64,000 bases of DNA from Streptomyces sp. NBC_00691 (GCF_036226665.1 NZ_CP109007.1:5744501-5808500), one strand, 5' to 3'. Shown: positions 34,421-43,057, counted from the stretch's first letter. Notes: generated by a model from the sequence alone, not told the origin. Program-made: numbers and translations.

Positions 34421-35257
34421 ATGCCCCAGCACACCTCCGGGTCTGACCGCGCTGCGGTGCCCCCAGCAGCCCGGGGCGCCGTGCGACCACCCGCACCGAC
34501 CTCCCTCGACGAACTGTGGCGGTCGTACAAGGACACGGGCGACGAGCGGCTGCGGGAGCAGCTGATCCTGCACTACTCGCCCCTCGTCAAGTACGTCGCG
34601 GGACGGGTCAGCGTCGGCCTGCCGTCCAATGTGGAGCAGGCCGACTTCGTCTCCTCCGGCGTCTTCGGCCTCATCGACGCCATCGAGAAGTTCGACGTCG
34701 AGCGCGCGATCAAGTTCGAGACGTACGCCATCACCCGTATCCGTGGCGCCATGATCGACGAACTCCGCGCCCTCGACTGGATCCCGCGCTCCGTCCGCCA
34801 GAAGGCCCGCAACGTCGAGCGCGCGTACGCCACCCTGGAAGCCCAGCTCCGGCGGACTCCCTCCGAGACCGAGGTCGCCGCGGAGATGGACGTCACGCTG
34901 GAGGAACTGCACGCGGTTTTCAGCCAGTTGTCCCTGGCGAACGTCGTCGCCCTCGAAGAGCTGCTGCACGTCGGAGGCGAGGGCGGCGACCGGCTCTCCC
35001 TGATGGACACCCTGGAGGACACCGCGGCGGACAATCCCGTCGAGGTCGCCGAGGACCGCGAGCTGCGCCGACTGCTGGCCCGTGCCATCAACACGCTCCC
35101 CGAGCGGGAGAAGACCGTCGTCACGCTCTACTACTACGAGGGCCTCACCCTGGCCGAGATCGGCCATGTCCTCGGCGTGACCGAGAGCCGCGTCAGCCAG
35201 ATCCACACCAAGTCCGTCCTCCAGCTCCGGGCCAAGCTGGCCGACGTCGGACGCTGA
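34421..35257 (+). CDS. whiG: Sigma factor WhiG (FliA-type)
   Basis: A 278-residue RNA polymerase sigma factor that commits aerial hyphae to sporulation in Streptomyces. Seen: region 2 with LILHYSPLVKYVAGRVSVGL and SSGVFGLIDAIEKFD, region 3, and region 4 with LTLAEIGHVLGVTESRVSQI. It is related to flagellar FliA. ATG 34421 begins MPQHTSGSD, consistent with the 280-residue S. coelicolor protein. A TACGCT hexamer at 34350-34355 might be its -10. The activity is normally held by the RsiG anti-sigma factor with cyclic di-GMP, encoded elsewhere. In S. coelicolor a block of genes separates dprA and whiG, which is absent here. Confidence 0.95.
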   Translation: MPQHTSGSDRAAVPPAARGAVRPPAPTSLDELWRSYKDTGDERLREQLILHYSPLVKYVAGRVSVGLPSNVEQADFVSSGVFGLIDAIEKFDVERAIKFETYAITRIRGAMIDELRALDWIPRSVRQKARNVERAYATLEAQLRRTPSETEVAAEMDVTLEELHAVFSQLSLANVVALEELLHVGGEGGDRLSLMDTLEDTAADNPVEVAEDRELRRLLARAINTLPEREKTVVTLYYYEGLTLAEIGHVLGVTESRVSQIHTKSVLQLRAKLADVGR

Positions 35258-35275
35258 CCCGGCGCGAGCCGGTCG

Positions 35276-35281
35276 TACAGT
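35276..35281 (+). promoter_or_regulatory. -10 element of a probably leaderless TetR gene
   Basis: TACAGT ends six bases before the GTG at 35288, exactly the distance expected for transcription to start at the first codon. The GGAG inside those six bases is too close to act as a ribosome-binding site. Confidence 0.55.
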
Positions 35282-35287
35282 GGAGCC

Positions 35288-35881
35288 GTGCCCAGGATTC
35301 GAGCGGCCTCGGTGGCCGAGCACCGGACGATGCAGCGCGGCGCCCTCCTGGACGCCGCGCGCGCCCTGCTGTCCGAGGGCGGGACGGAGGCGCTGACCTT
35401 CCCCGCACTCGCCGAGCGCACGGGCCTGGCCCGTTCCTCGGTGTACGAGTACTTCCGATCGCGCGCGGCCGTCGTCGAGGAGCTGTGCGCCGTCGACTTC
35501 CCCGTGTGGGCGGCCGAGGTCGAGGTCGCCATGGACGGTGCGGACACCCCGCAGGGCAAGGTCGAGGCCTATGTCCGCAAGCAGCTGGAGCTCGTCGGCG
35601 ACCGCAGGCACCGCGCGGTCGTCGCCATCTCGGCGAGCGAGCTCGACGACGGCGCCCGCGAGAAGATCCGCGCGGCCCACGGAGGCTTGGTCGCCATGAT
35701 CGTCGAAGCCCTCGCCGCCCTGGGCCAGCCCCAGCCCCGCCTGGGTGCGATGCTCCTCCAGGGCGTCGTCGACGCCGCGGTCCGCCGCGTCGAGCTCGGC
35801 GCGGCCGAGGACCCTGCCGAGATCGCCGAGGCGGCGGTCACGATGGCCCTCCACGGCGTCAACGGCACCACCCCGGCCTGA
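35288..35881 (+). CDS. TetR/AcrR family transcriptional regulator
   Basis: A 197-residue repressor-type protein. The N-terminal helix-turn-helix (about 17-62) contains LTFPALAERTGLARSSVYEYF, the TetR signature. The C-terminal ligand domain (about 75-195) is helical and shows no specific clue. GTG 35288 is set by the promoter position. It stands alone after whiG and is convergent with the M23 peptidase gene; in S. coelicolor the gene after whiG is also a regulator of this type. Target genes and ligand are unknown. Confidence 0.88.
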   Translation: MPRIRAASVAEHRTMQRGALLDAARALLSEGGTEALTFPALAERTGLARSSVYEYFRSRAAVVEELCAVDFPVWAAEVEVAMDGADTPQGKVEAYVRKQLELVGDRRHRAVVAISASELDDGAREKIRAAHGGLVAMIVEALAALGQPQPRLGAMLLQGVVDAAVRRVELGAAEDPAEIAEAAVTMALHGVNGTTPA

Positions 35882-35962
35882 TCACTCGCACACGGGCCCC
35901 TGCCCCGCACGCCACGACCGCTCCGGCCCCGGTGATCGTCGCGACGACCCCCACCGCCCCGG

Positions 35963-36439
35963 TCACCCTTCGACCGGCGGCACGGGCAGCACCGGCGGCA
36001 CCGGCAGCAGGCGGGACGGCGGGCGTGGGGTCAGGAGCAGGGGGTTCAGGTACCGGTCGCCTCTCAGGAGGCCCCAGTGGAGGCAGGCCTCCGGACAGTG
36101 CGTGCCGGGGGCGACCCGGGCGATCGGGGTGCCGGCCGTCACCCGCGTACCGGGCTCCACCAGCGGAGTCACCGGGGTGTAAGTGGTCCGCAGCGGGGGA
36201 GTGCCCGAGCCCGGCAGGGTGAGGGTGAGGACTCCGCGCCCGCCGACCGGCCCCGCGAAGGTGACCGTGCCCGCGACCGGGGCCAGCACCGGGGTGCCCG
36301 GTGGGGCGGCCAGGTCGACGCCGCGATGGCCGGCCGCGTAGGGGCCCGGCGGTGGCTGCCAGCCGCGGAGGATCTCCGGGGGCGGCGGGCCGACCGGCCA
36401 GAGCAGGCCGAGGGTCATAAGCAGTGCCGTGAGGTGCAT
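35963..36439 (-). CDS. M23 family secreted metallopeptidase
   Basis: A 158-residue LytM/M23 peptidase that should cut peptide cross-links in the cell wall outside the membrane. A hydrophobic N-terminus (MHLTALLMTLGLLWPV) can act as signal peptide or anchor. Zinc ligands are seen at GHRGVDLAAPPGTPVLA (His38, Asp42) and in the later CLHWGL segment. Loop VAGTVTFAGPVGGRGVLTL matches the family. The Pro-rich tail is unusual. ATG 36439 starts the hydrophobic segment; the longer frame adds a basic stretch without a signal. It is divergent from rpsB. Confidence 0.85.
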   Translation of the reverse strand: MHLTALLMTLGLLWPVGPPPPEILRGWQPPPGPYAAGHRGVDLAAPPGTPVLAPVAGTVTFAGPVGGRGVLTLTLPGSGTPPLRTTYTPVTPLVEPGTRVTAGTPIARVAPGTHCPEACLHWGLLRGDRYLNPLLLTPRPPSRLLPVPPVLPVPPVEG

Positions 36440-36545
36440 GGGAGAACGCTCCCGCGCACGCCCGGTTCGCGGGAGCCACCGACGGTTTCTGTGGACCGCC
36501 CGGCGGTTGTGGACATCGCCGTCACCCGCTGCTCCCGGGGTCCCG

Positions 36546-36551
36546 TACACT
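36546..36551 (+). promoter_or_regulatory. Possible rpsB -10 element
   Basis: TACACT fits the -10 pattern TAnnnT and would leave a leader of about 135 bases before rpsB. A clear -35 was not found. The long leader could carry the S2 feedback site. Confidence 0.4.
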
Positions 36552-36692
36552 TTCTATGGCGACCCGGGTCACCGGGTCGACTTCGCACGCCCCGCCACTC
36601 CCCTCACCGGTCGTGGCAGCGCCTTTCGGTCCCTTGCGGGCATGGCGCGTCGGGGCGTCAGGAACACAAACCGAGAACCCAAGGAGATGGCC

Positions 36693-37622
36693 ATGGCCGT
36701 CGTCACGATGCGGGAGCTGCTGGAGAGCGGCGTCCACTTCGGTCACCAGACCCGTCGTTGGAACCCGAAGATGAAGCGCTTCATCTTCACGGAGCGCAAC
36801 GGCATCTACATCATCGACCTGCTCCAGTCGCTGTCGTACATCGACCGCGCCTTCGAGTTCGTCAAGGAGACCGTCGCCCACGGCGGCTCCATCATGTTCG
36901 TCGGTACGAAGAAGCAGGCCCAGGAGGCCATCGCCGAGCAGGCGACGCGTGTCGGCATGCCGTACGTCAACCAGCGTTGGCTCGGTGGCATGCTCACCAA
37001 CTTCTCGACCGTCTACAAGCGTCTGCAGCGCCTCAAGGAGCTCGAGCAGATCGACTTCGACGACGTCGCCGCTTCCGGTCTCACCAAGAAGGAGCTTCTC
37101 GTGCTCTCGCGCGAGAAGGCCAAGCTGGAGAAGACCCTCGGTGGTATCCGCGAGATGTCCAAGGTGCCCAGCGCCGTCTGGATCGTGGACACCAAGAAGG
37201 AGCACATCGCCGTCGGCGAGGCGCGCAAGCTGAAGATCCCGGTCGTCGCGATCCTCGACACCAACTGCGACCCCGACGAGGTCGACTACAAGATCCCGGG
37301 CAACGACGACGCGATCCGCTCCGTCACCCTGCTCACCCGCGTGATCGCCGACGCCGTCGCCGAGGGCCTCATCGCCCGTTCCGGTGCCGCGACCGGTGAC
37401 TCGAAGCCGGGCGAGAAGGCCGCCGGCGAGCCCCTCGCCGAGTGGGAGCGCGACCTGCTCGAGGGTGAGAAGAAGGAGGCCTCCGCCGAGGCCGCCGAGG
37501 CCGCCGAGGTCCAGACCTCCGCCGAGACCGAGAAGGTCGCCGACGCCGAGGCCGCCGACGCCCCGGCCGAGGCCGCTGCCGAGGTTGCCGAGGCTCCGGC
37601 CGCGGACGCCGAGCAGGCCTGA
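36693..37622 (+). CDS. rpsB: 30S ribosomal protein uS2
   Basis: A 309-residue uS2. The start MAVVTMRELLESGVHFGHQTR and the segments PYVNQRWLGGMLTNF and IPVVAILDTNCDPDEVDYKI are typical. The last 55 residues form an Ala/Glu low-complexity acidic tail beyond the usual 240-260 residues. ATG 36693 is six bases after AAGGAG. tsf follows 102 bases later with a hairpin between, the standard rpsB-tsf pair. Confidence 0.97.
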   Translation: MAVVTMRELLESGVHFGHQTRRWNPKMKRFIFTERNGIYIIDLLQSLSYIDRAFEFVKETVAHGGSIMFVGTKKQAQEAIAEQATRVGMPYVNQRWLGGMLTNFSTVYKRLQRLKELEQIDFDDVAASGLTKKELLVLSREKAKLEKTLGGIREMSKVPSAVWIVDTKKEHIAVGEARKLKIPVVAILDTNCDPDEVDYKIPGNDDAIRSVTLLTRVIADAVAEGLIARSGAATGDSKPGEKAAGEPLAEWERDLLEGEKKEASAEAAEAAEVQTSAETEKVADAEAADAPAEAAAEVAEAPAADAEQA

Positions 37623-37644
37623 CCCTTCAGGACCTTCGGGTGAC

Positions 37645-37675
37645 GACGGCGGGGGCCCACGAAGCCCCCGCCGTC
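37645..37675 (+). terminator. Attenuator hairpin between rpsB and tsf
   Basis: Perfect 12-base arms (37645-37656 and 37664-37675) close a seven-base loop. No T-tract follows. Partial termination would set the ratio of S2 to EF-Ts. Confidence 0.75.
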
Positions 37676-37724
37676 CACCCGTGGACCCGCCCGATCTTTC
37701 AGACTTCGAGAGAGAAACAGACTC

Positions 37725-38561
37725 ATGGCGAACTACACCGCCGCTGACGTCAAGAAGCTCCGCGAGCTCACCGGCGCCGGCATGATGGACTGCAAGAAGG
37801 CCCTGGACGAGGCCGACGGCGACGTCGACAAGGCCGTAGAGGCCCTGCGCATCAAGGGCCAGAAGGGTGTCGCCAAGCGCGAGGGCCGCTCCGCCGAGAA
37901 CGGCGCCGTGGTCTCCCTCATCGCCGACGACAACACCTCCGGTGTCCTCGTCGAGCTGAAGTGCGAGACGGACTTCGTCGCCAAGGGTGACAAGTTCCAG
38001 GCCGTCGCCGACCAGCTCGCCGCTCACGTCGCCGCCACCTCCCCGGCCGACATCGAGGCGCTGCTCGCCTCCGAGATCGAGGCCGGCAAGACCGTGCAGG
38101 CGTTCGTCGACGAGGCCAACGCCAACCTCGGCGAGAAGATCGTCCTGGACCGCTTCGCGCAGTACGCCGACGGCTTCGTCTTCGCGTACATGCACCGCAC
38201 GATGCCGGACCTCCCGCCGCAGATCGGTGTCCTCGTCGAGTTCGACAAGGCCGACGCCGCCGTCGCCAAGGGTGTCGCCCAGCACATCGCCGCCTTCGCG
38301 CCGAAGTACCTCACCCGTGAGGACGTTCCGGCCGAGGTCGTCGAGACCGAGCGTCGCGTCGCCGAGGAGACCACCCGCGCCGAGGGCAAGCCCGAGGCCG
38401 CGCTCCCGAAGATCGTCGAGGGTCGCGTGAACGGCTTCTTCAAGGACGCGACGCTGCTCGGTCAGCCGTACGCCCTTGACAACAAGAAGTCCGTCCAGCA
38501 GATCCTGGACGAGGCCGGTGTCACCCTGAAGCGCTTCACCCGCATCAAGGTCGGCATCTGA
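37725..38561 (+). CDS. tsf: Translation elongation factor Ts
   Basis: A 278-residue guanine nucleotide exchange factor for EF-Tu. It starts MANYTAADVKKLRELTGAG, has the MMDCKKALDEADGD motif and the C-ETDFVAKGDKF core (about residues 78-90), plus a typical C-terminal helical module. ATG 37725 follows a GAGAGA tract that serves as a weak Shine-Dalgarno sequence. Translationally linked with rpsB by transcript only. pyrH has its own promoter after it. Confidence 0.97.
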   Translation: MANYTAADVKKLRELTGAGMMDCKKALDEADGDVDKAVEALRIKGQKGVAKREGRSAENGAVVSLIADDNTSGVLVELKCETDFVAKGDKFQAVADQLAAHVAATSPADIEALLASEIEAGKTVQAFVDEANANLGEKIVLDRFAQYADGFVFAYMHRTMPDLPPQIGVLVEFDKADAAVAKGVAQHIAAFAPKYLTREDVPAEVVETERRVAEETTRAEGKPEAALPKIVEGRVNGFFKDATLLGQPYALDNKKSVQQILDEAGVTLKRFTRIKVGI

Positions 38562-38596
38562 GTCCGTACGCGAACGCGACGGACACCGGACCCCGG

Positions 38597-38602
38597 TAGG
38601 GT
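38597..38602 (+). promoter_or_regulatory. Probable pyrH -10 element
   Basis: TAGGGT is a perfect TAGRRT hexamer 36 bases after tsf. The predicted leader of about 115 bases contains the 38649-38701 hairpin. Confidence 0.5.
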
Positions 38603-38648
38603 CTGAGGCAGTCGACCGCGCACGCGCAGGACGACCGCAGATCTGACG

Positions 38649-38701
38649 AGGAGGCCATTGCCGTACGGGAAACCCGCGAGGACCCAAGGCAATGGCCTCC
38701 T
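38649..38701 (+). promoter_or_regulatory. Long hairpin in the pyrH leader
   Basis: AGGAGGCCATTGCC at 38649-38662 pairs perfectly with 38688-38701 across a 25-base loop, which itself contains a small CGGG-AAA-CCCG stem. It ends TTCGT, and pyrH starts 25 bases further on. It may be a terminator for tsf or an attenuator for pyrH. Confidence 0.7.
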
Positions 38702-38725
38702 TCGTATGTGCACGAGGAGATCTCC

Positions 38726-39490
38726 ATGAACCAGGGCGCCGTACAGGGCGACGAAACCAACGGCAAGCAGGCCGGCCGCTACATGCTGAAGCTGTCCGGA
38801 GAAGCCTTCTCCGGCGGTACGGGCCTGGGCGTCGACCCCAATGTCGTGCACGCCATCGCGCGTGAGATCGCGGCCGTCGTCCGCGACGGCGCGGAGATCG
38901 CGGTGGTGATCGGCGGCGGCAACTTCTTCCGTGGCGCCGAGCTCCAGCAGCGCGGCATGGACCGGGCCCGCTCCGACTACATGGGCATGCTCGGCACCGT
39001 GATGAACTGCCTCGCCCTCCAGGACTTCCTGGAGAAGGAGGGCATCGACTCCCGCGTCCAGACCGCCATCACCATGGGCCAGGTCGCCGAGCCGTACATC
39101 CCGCTGCGCGCCGTGCGCCACCTGGAGAAGGGCCGCGTGGTCATCTTCGGTGCGGGCATGGGCATGCCGTACTTCTCCACGGACACCACCGCCGCCCAGC
39201 GCGCCCTGGAGATCGACGCCGAGGCGCTCCTCATGGGCAAGAACGGCGTGGACGGCGTCTACGACTCCGACCCGAAGGCCAACCCCGACGCGGTCAAGTT
39301 CGACGCACTGGAGTACGGCGAGGTGCTCTCCCGCGACCTCAAGGTCGCCGACGCCACCGCCATCACCCTGTGCCGGGACAACAACCTTCCGATCCTCGTC
39401 TTCGAACTGCTCACCGAGGGCAATATCGCTCGCGCGGTGAAGGGTGAGAAGATCGGCACGCTCGTGAGCGACCAGGGCACCCGGGCCTGA
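38726..39490 (+). CDS. pyrH: UMP kinase
   Basis: A 254-residue amino-acid-kinase-family enzyme that phosphorylates UMP to UDP. MLKLSGEAFSGG, IGGGNFFRGAELQQRGMDR, GAGMGMPYFSTDT and LMGKNGVDGVYDSDPK are all diagnostic. ATG 38726 lies six bases after GAGGAG; an in-frame GTG 18 bases upstream is rejected. In most bacteria the order rpsB-tsf-pyrH-frr is fixed, as here. Confidence 0.97.
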   Translation: MNQGAVQGDETNGKQAGRYMLKLSGEAFSGGTGLGVDPNVVHAIAREIAAVVRDGAEIAVVIGGGNFFRGAELQQRGMDRARSDYMGMLGTVMNCLALQDFLEKEGIDSRVQTAITMGQVAEPYIPLRAVRHLEKGRVVIFGAGMGMPYFSTDTTAAQRALEIDAEALLMGKNGVDGVYDSDPKANPDAVKFDALEYGEVLSRDLKVADATAITLCRDNNLPILVFELLTEGNIARAVKGEKIGTLVSDQGTRA

Positions 39491-39584
39491 CCCGAACCGG
39501 GGAACCGCCCCGCAAGGGGATGGACAGAGCCCTGCCGGTCGTACACCGTGCAGGACACAACGCGACGACACGCAGGAGCATGTG

Positions 39585-40142
39585 GTGATCGAAGAGACCC
39601 TCCTCGAGGCCGAGGAGAAGATGGAGAAGGCCGTCGTGGTCGCCAAGGAGGACTTCGCCGCGATCCGCACCGGCCGTGCGCACCCGGCGATGTTCAACAA
39701 GATCGTGGCGGACTACTACGGTGCCATCACCCCCATCAACCAGCTGGCGTCCTTCTCCGTTCCGGAGCCGCGGATGGCCGTGGTGACCCCGTTCGACAAG
39801 AGCGCGCTGCGCAACATCGAGCAGGCGATCCGTGACTCGGACCTCGGCGTCAACCCGAGCAACGACGGCAACATCATCCGGGTGGTGTTCCCCGAGCTGA
39901 CGGAGGAGCGCCGCCGCGAGTACATCAAGGTCGCCAAGAGCAAGGCCGAGGACTCGAAGATCTCGATCCGCTCGGTCCGCCGCAAGGCCAAGGAGACCAT
40001 CGACAAGCTCGTCAAGGACGGCGAGGTCGGCGAGGACGAGGGCCGCCGCGCCGAGAAGGAGCTCGACGACACCACCGCGAAGTACGTCTCGCAGGTGGAC
40101 GAGCTGCTCAAGCACAAGGAAGCCGAGCTGCTCGAGGTCTGA
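39585..40142 (+). CDS. frr: Ribosome recycling factor
   Basis: A 185-residue factor that splits post-termination ribosomes with EF-G. IEETLLEAEEKMEKAVVVAK opens the protein and RTGRAHPAMFNKIVADYYG is typical. GTG 39585 is preferred to the adjacent GTG 39582 because CAGGAG is six bases away and the family begins M-I-E-E. Its stop overlaps the cdsA start (TGATG). Confidence 0.96.
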   Translation: MIEETLLEAEEKMEKAVVVAKEDFAAIRTGRAHPAMFNKIVADYYGAITPINQLASFSVPEPRMAVVTPFDKSALRNIEQAIRDSDLGVNPSNDGNIIRVVFPELTEERRREYIKVAKSKAEDSKISIRSVRRKAKETIDKLVKDGEVGEDEGRRAEKELDDTTAKYVSQVDELLKHKEAELLEV

Positions 40143-41245
40143 TGAACGACTCTTCCTGGGGGGCCCCGGCCGGCACAGGCCGTGGGGGACCCGACCAGGG
40201 GCCCGCCCCGGCGGGTCCCGCATACGATCGGCATCAGGCGGCGCAGACTCGGCCCATGCCCATCGTGCCCGACGTTCCCGCCGGCGGATTCCAGGACGGT
40301 CACGGCCGGGGGGCCGCTCACCAGAGCGGTCCCCTGTTCCGTGACGAGACGCCGCACGAGCACCCGCAGGAGCCCATGCCCAGCCCCACCCCGCCTCCGC
40401 CGCCCGCGCCGTCGGCGCCACGGCAGAAGAAGAGCGCGGGGCGCAATCTGGGCGCGGCCATAGGGGTCGGGGTCGGCCTCGGGGCCGTCATCATCGCCTC
40501 GCTGTACATCTGGGCGCCGGCGTTCGTCGGGGTGATAGCGGTCGCCGTGGTGGTCGGGCTGTGGGAGCTGACCTCGCGTCTCCAGGAGCGCAAGGGGATC
40601 AGGGCTCCGCTGGTGCCGCTCGCGGTGGGCGGTGCGGCGATGGTCGTCGCGGGGTACGTCCGGGGGCCCGAGGGAGCCTGGGTGGCGATGGCGCTCACGG
40701 CCCTCGCGGTACTCGTCTGGCGGATGACGGAGCCTCCCGAGGGCTATCTGAAGGACGTCACGGCGGGCGTGTTCGCGGCGTTCTACGTGCCGTTCCTGGC
40801 GACGTTCGTGGCATTGATGCTCACGGCCGACGACGGCCCGCAGCGGGTGCTGACGTTCCTGCTGCTGACGGTGGTCAGCGACACGGGTGCGTACGCGGTC
40901 GGCTGGCGCTTCGGCAAGCACAAGCTGGCGCCGAGGATCAGTCCCGGAAAGACCCGCGAGGGTCTGTTCGGGGCGGTGTCCTTCGCGATGGTGGCGGGCG
41001 CGCTGTGCATGGAGTTCATGATCGACGACGGCATCTGGTGGCAGGGTCTGCTGCTGGGTCTCGCGGTGGCGACGAGTGCGACGCTCGGCGACCTCGGCGA
41101 GTCGATGATCAAGCGGGACCTGGGCATCAAGGACATGGGCACGCTGCTTCCGGGTCACGGCGGGATCATGGACCGGCTGGACTCGCTGCTGCCGACGGCT
41201 CCGGTCGTCTGGCTGCTGTTCGTGATCTTCGTCGGTTCGACCTGA
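40142..41245 (+). CDS. cdsA: Phosphatidate cytidylyltransferase
   Basis: A 367-residue membrane enzyme that makes CDP-diacylglycerol for phospholipid synthesis. The first 100 residues are Pro/Gly-rich and hydrophilic, an extension not found in E. coli. About eight helices follow, and the signature near the C-terminus reads SDTGAYAVGWRFGKHKLAPR with SPGKTREGLFG and GDLGESMIKRDLGIKDMG. It starts inside the frr stop codon (TGATG), so translation is coupled. A strong terminator closes the pyrH-frr-cdsA run. Confidence 0.95.
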   Translation: MNDSSWGAPAGTGRGGPDQGPAPAGPAYDRHQAAQTRPMPIVPDVPAGGFQDGHGRGAAHQSGPLFRDETPHEHPQEPMPSPTPPPPPAPSAPRQKKSAGRNLGAAIGVGVGLGAVIIASLYIWAPAFVGVIAVAVVVGLWELTSRLQERKGIRAPLVPLAVGGAAMVVAGYVRGPEGAWVAMALTALAVLVWRMTEPPEGYLKDVTAGVFAAFYVPFLATFVALMLTADDGPQRVLTFLLLTVVSDTGAYAVGWRFGKHKLAPRISPGKTREGLFGAVSFAMVAGALCMEFMIDDGIWWQGLLLGLAVATSATLGDLGESMIKRDLGIKDMGTLLPGHGGIMDRLDSLLPTAPVVWLLFVIFVGST

Positions 41246-41260
41246 TCCGTACGCGTGTGC

Positions 41261-41300
41261 CGTAAGGGCCCGTCACCCACAGGGGTGACGGGCCCTTACG
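41261..41300. terminator. Strong terminator after cdsA
   Basis: An 18-base perfect stem with the loop ACAG (arms 41261-41278 and 41283-41300). It has no T-tract but is among the most stable structures in the window. Confidence 0.9.
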
Positions 41301-41353
41301 CGTGCGGTAGCGGTCGCCGAGCCGAAACCGTGGCACGCGGGGACAATGCGGAC

Positions 41354-42970
41354 ATGGCATCCAAGGCAGGCGCCGGTGGCGCACCCGCGGGAGCGACCCT
41401 CGTCCTGCTGACGCTCGCGGCGGGCCAGTTCCTGATGGCCCTCGACAGCTCCGTCATGAACGTCTCGATCGCGACCGTGGCCGACGACGTGGGCACGACG
41501 GTGACCGGGATCCAGGGCGCCATCACCGCCTACACGCTCGTGATGGCGATGTTCATGATCCCCGGAGGCAAGGTCGGCGTGCTGATCGGCCGCCGGCGCG
41601 CCTTCATGATCGGCTGCCTGATCTACGGCTGCGGCTCGCTCACCACGGCGCTCGCGCCGAACCTGCCGGTGCTGCTGGTCGGCTGGGCGTTCCTCGAAGG
41701 CATCGGGGCGGCACTCATCCTGCCGTCGATCGTGGCGCTGGTGGCCGGCAACTTCGTCACCGAGCGCCGGGCCGCCGCGTACGGGATCGTGGCGGCCGCC
41801 GGCGCGGTGGCCATCGCGCTCGGTCCGCTGATCGGCGGCGTGGCCACGACCTACTTCTCCTGGCGCTGGGTCTTCGCGGGCGAGGTCCTGGTGGTGCTCG
41901 TCATCCTGGTGTTCGCCCGCCGCATCGCCGAGGCCGTCGACGACGAACGTCCGCGGATCGACCTGGTCGGCGCCCTCCTGTCGGCCCTGGGGCTCGGCGT
42001 CTTCGTCTACGGCGTCCTGCGCTCGGACGAGTGGGGCTGGGTCCAGCCGAAGCCCGACGCGCCCGCGTGGATCGGTGTGTCGATGACCGTGTGGCTGATG
42101 ATGGCGGGACTGCTCCTGGTGTACCTGTTCCTCCACTGGGAGGCCCGGCTGGTCAAGCACGGCCGGGAGCCGCTCGTGCACCCGGCCATGCTGCGGAACC
42201 GCCAGCTCACCGGCGGCCTGACGATGTTCTTCTTCCAGTACCTCGTGCAGATGGGCGTCTTCTTCGTCGTCCCGCTCTATCTGTCCGTGGCCCTCGGCCT
42301 GTCCGCGCTGCAGACGGGCGCGCGGATCCTGCCGCTCTCGCTGACGCTGCTGGCCGCCGCCGTCCTGATCCCGCGCTTCCTGCCCGACGTCTCGCCCCGG
42401 CGGGTGGTACGGATCGGGGTGGTGGCGCTGCTGGCCGGCGCGGTCGCCCTGATGGCCGCGCTGGACGTGGAGGCCGGAGCGGAGATCGTCACGGTCCCGC
42501 TGCTGCTGATCGGCTTCGGGATGGGCGCGCTCGCCTCCCAGCTCGGCTCGGTCACCGTGTCCGCGGTGCCGGACCGGGAGAGCGCGGAGGTCGGCGGGAT
42601 CCAGAACGCCGTCACCAACCTCGGCGCCTCGATCGGCACGGCCCTCGCGGGCTCGCTGATGATCGCCGCGCTCACGTCGTCGTTCCTGGGCGCGGTGGAG
42701 CGGAACGAGGCGATCCCGGCCGAGGTCAAGAGCCAGGCCGTCGTCGAGCTGCAGAGCGGCGTCCCGTTCCTCTCGGACGCCCAGCTGACGACCGCCCTCG
42801 ACGAGGCCGGCACCAGCCCGGAGGTGGCCCGGGCGGCCCTGGAGGCGAACGAGGCCGCCCGCCTCGACGGCCTGCGCGCCGCCCTCGCGATCCTCGCCGG
42901 AGCGTCGGTCGTGGCCCTCTTCTTCACCCACCGGATCCCCCGCACCCAGCCCCGGTCTCCTGCTCCCTGA
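41354..42970 (+). CDS. MFS transporter, DHA2 (14-helix) drug efflux type
   Basis: A 538-residue proton antiporter of the EmrB/QacA-like group with 14 predicted helices. Motifs: FLMALDSSVMNVSIATVADD in helix 1, GRRRAFMIGCLIYG in the first loop, and GAVAIALGPLIGG for motif C of exporters. ATG 41354 is used, with GGGGA about ten bases upstream. Likely substrates are antibiotics or toxic metabolites; no regulator gene is adjacent. It comes after a terminator and is probably monocistronic. Confidence 0.9.
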   Translation: MASKAGAGGAPAGATLVLLTLAAGQFLMALDSSVMNVSIATVADDVGTTVTGIQGAITAYTLVMAMFMIPGGKVGVLIGRRRAFMIGCLIYGCGSLTTALAPNLPVLLVGWAFLEGIGAALILPSIVALVAGNFVTERRAAAYGIVAAAGAVAIALGPLIGGVATTYFSWRWVFAGEVLVVLVILVFARRIAEAVDDERPRIDLVGALLSALGLGVFVYGVLRSDEWGWVQPKPDAPAWIGVSMTVWLMMAGLLLVYLFLHWEARLVKHGREPLVHPAMLRNRQLTGGLTMFFFQYLVQMGVFFVVPLYLSVALGLSALQTGARILPLSLTLLAAAVLIPRFLPDVSPRRVVRIGVVALLAGAVALMAALDVEAGAEIVTVPLLLIGFGMGALASQLGSVTVSAVPDRESAEVGGIQNAVTNLGASIGTALAGSLMIAALTSSFLGAVERNEAIPAEVKSQAVVELQSGVPFLSDAQLTTALDEAGTSPEVARAALEANEAARLDGLRAALAILAGASVVALFFTHRIPRTQPRSPAP

Positions 42971-43057
42971 ACGTGGACATCCGTGGGCGCGATGTCGAGT
43001 CACGTCGGTGGCCGGTTCCGCCGGCAGCGCGGAAGCCGCGAGGGGCTGCCTTCCGTT

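Noticed and set aside
34204..34446. 80-codon frame between dprA and whiG
   Set aside because: Low G/C bias at third positions, Arg/Pro-rich nonsense-like product, overlaps the whiG start. More likely whiG leader.
36440..36550. N-terminal extension of the M23 peptidase
   Set aside because: The longer form would place 37 basic residues before the signal peptide and overlap the rpsB promoter region.
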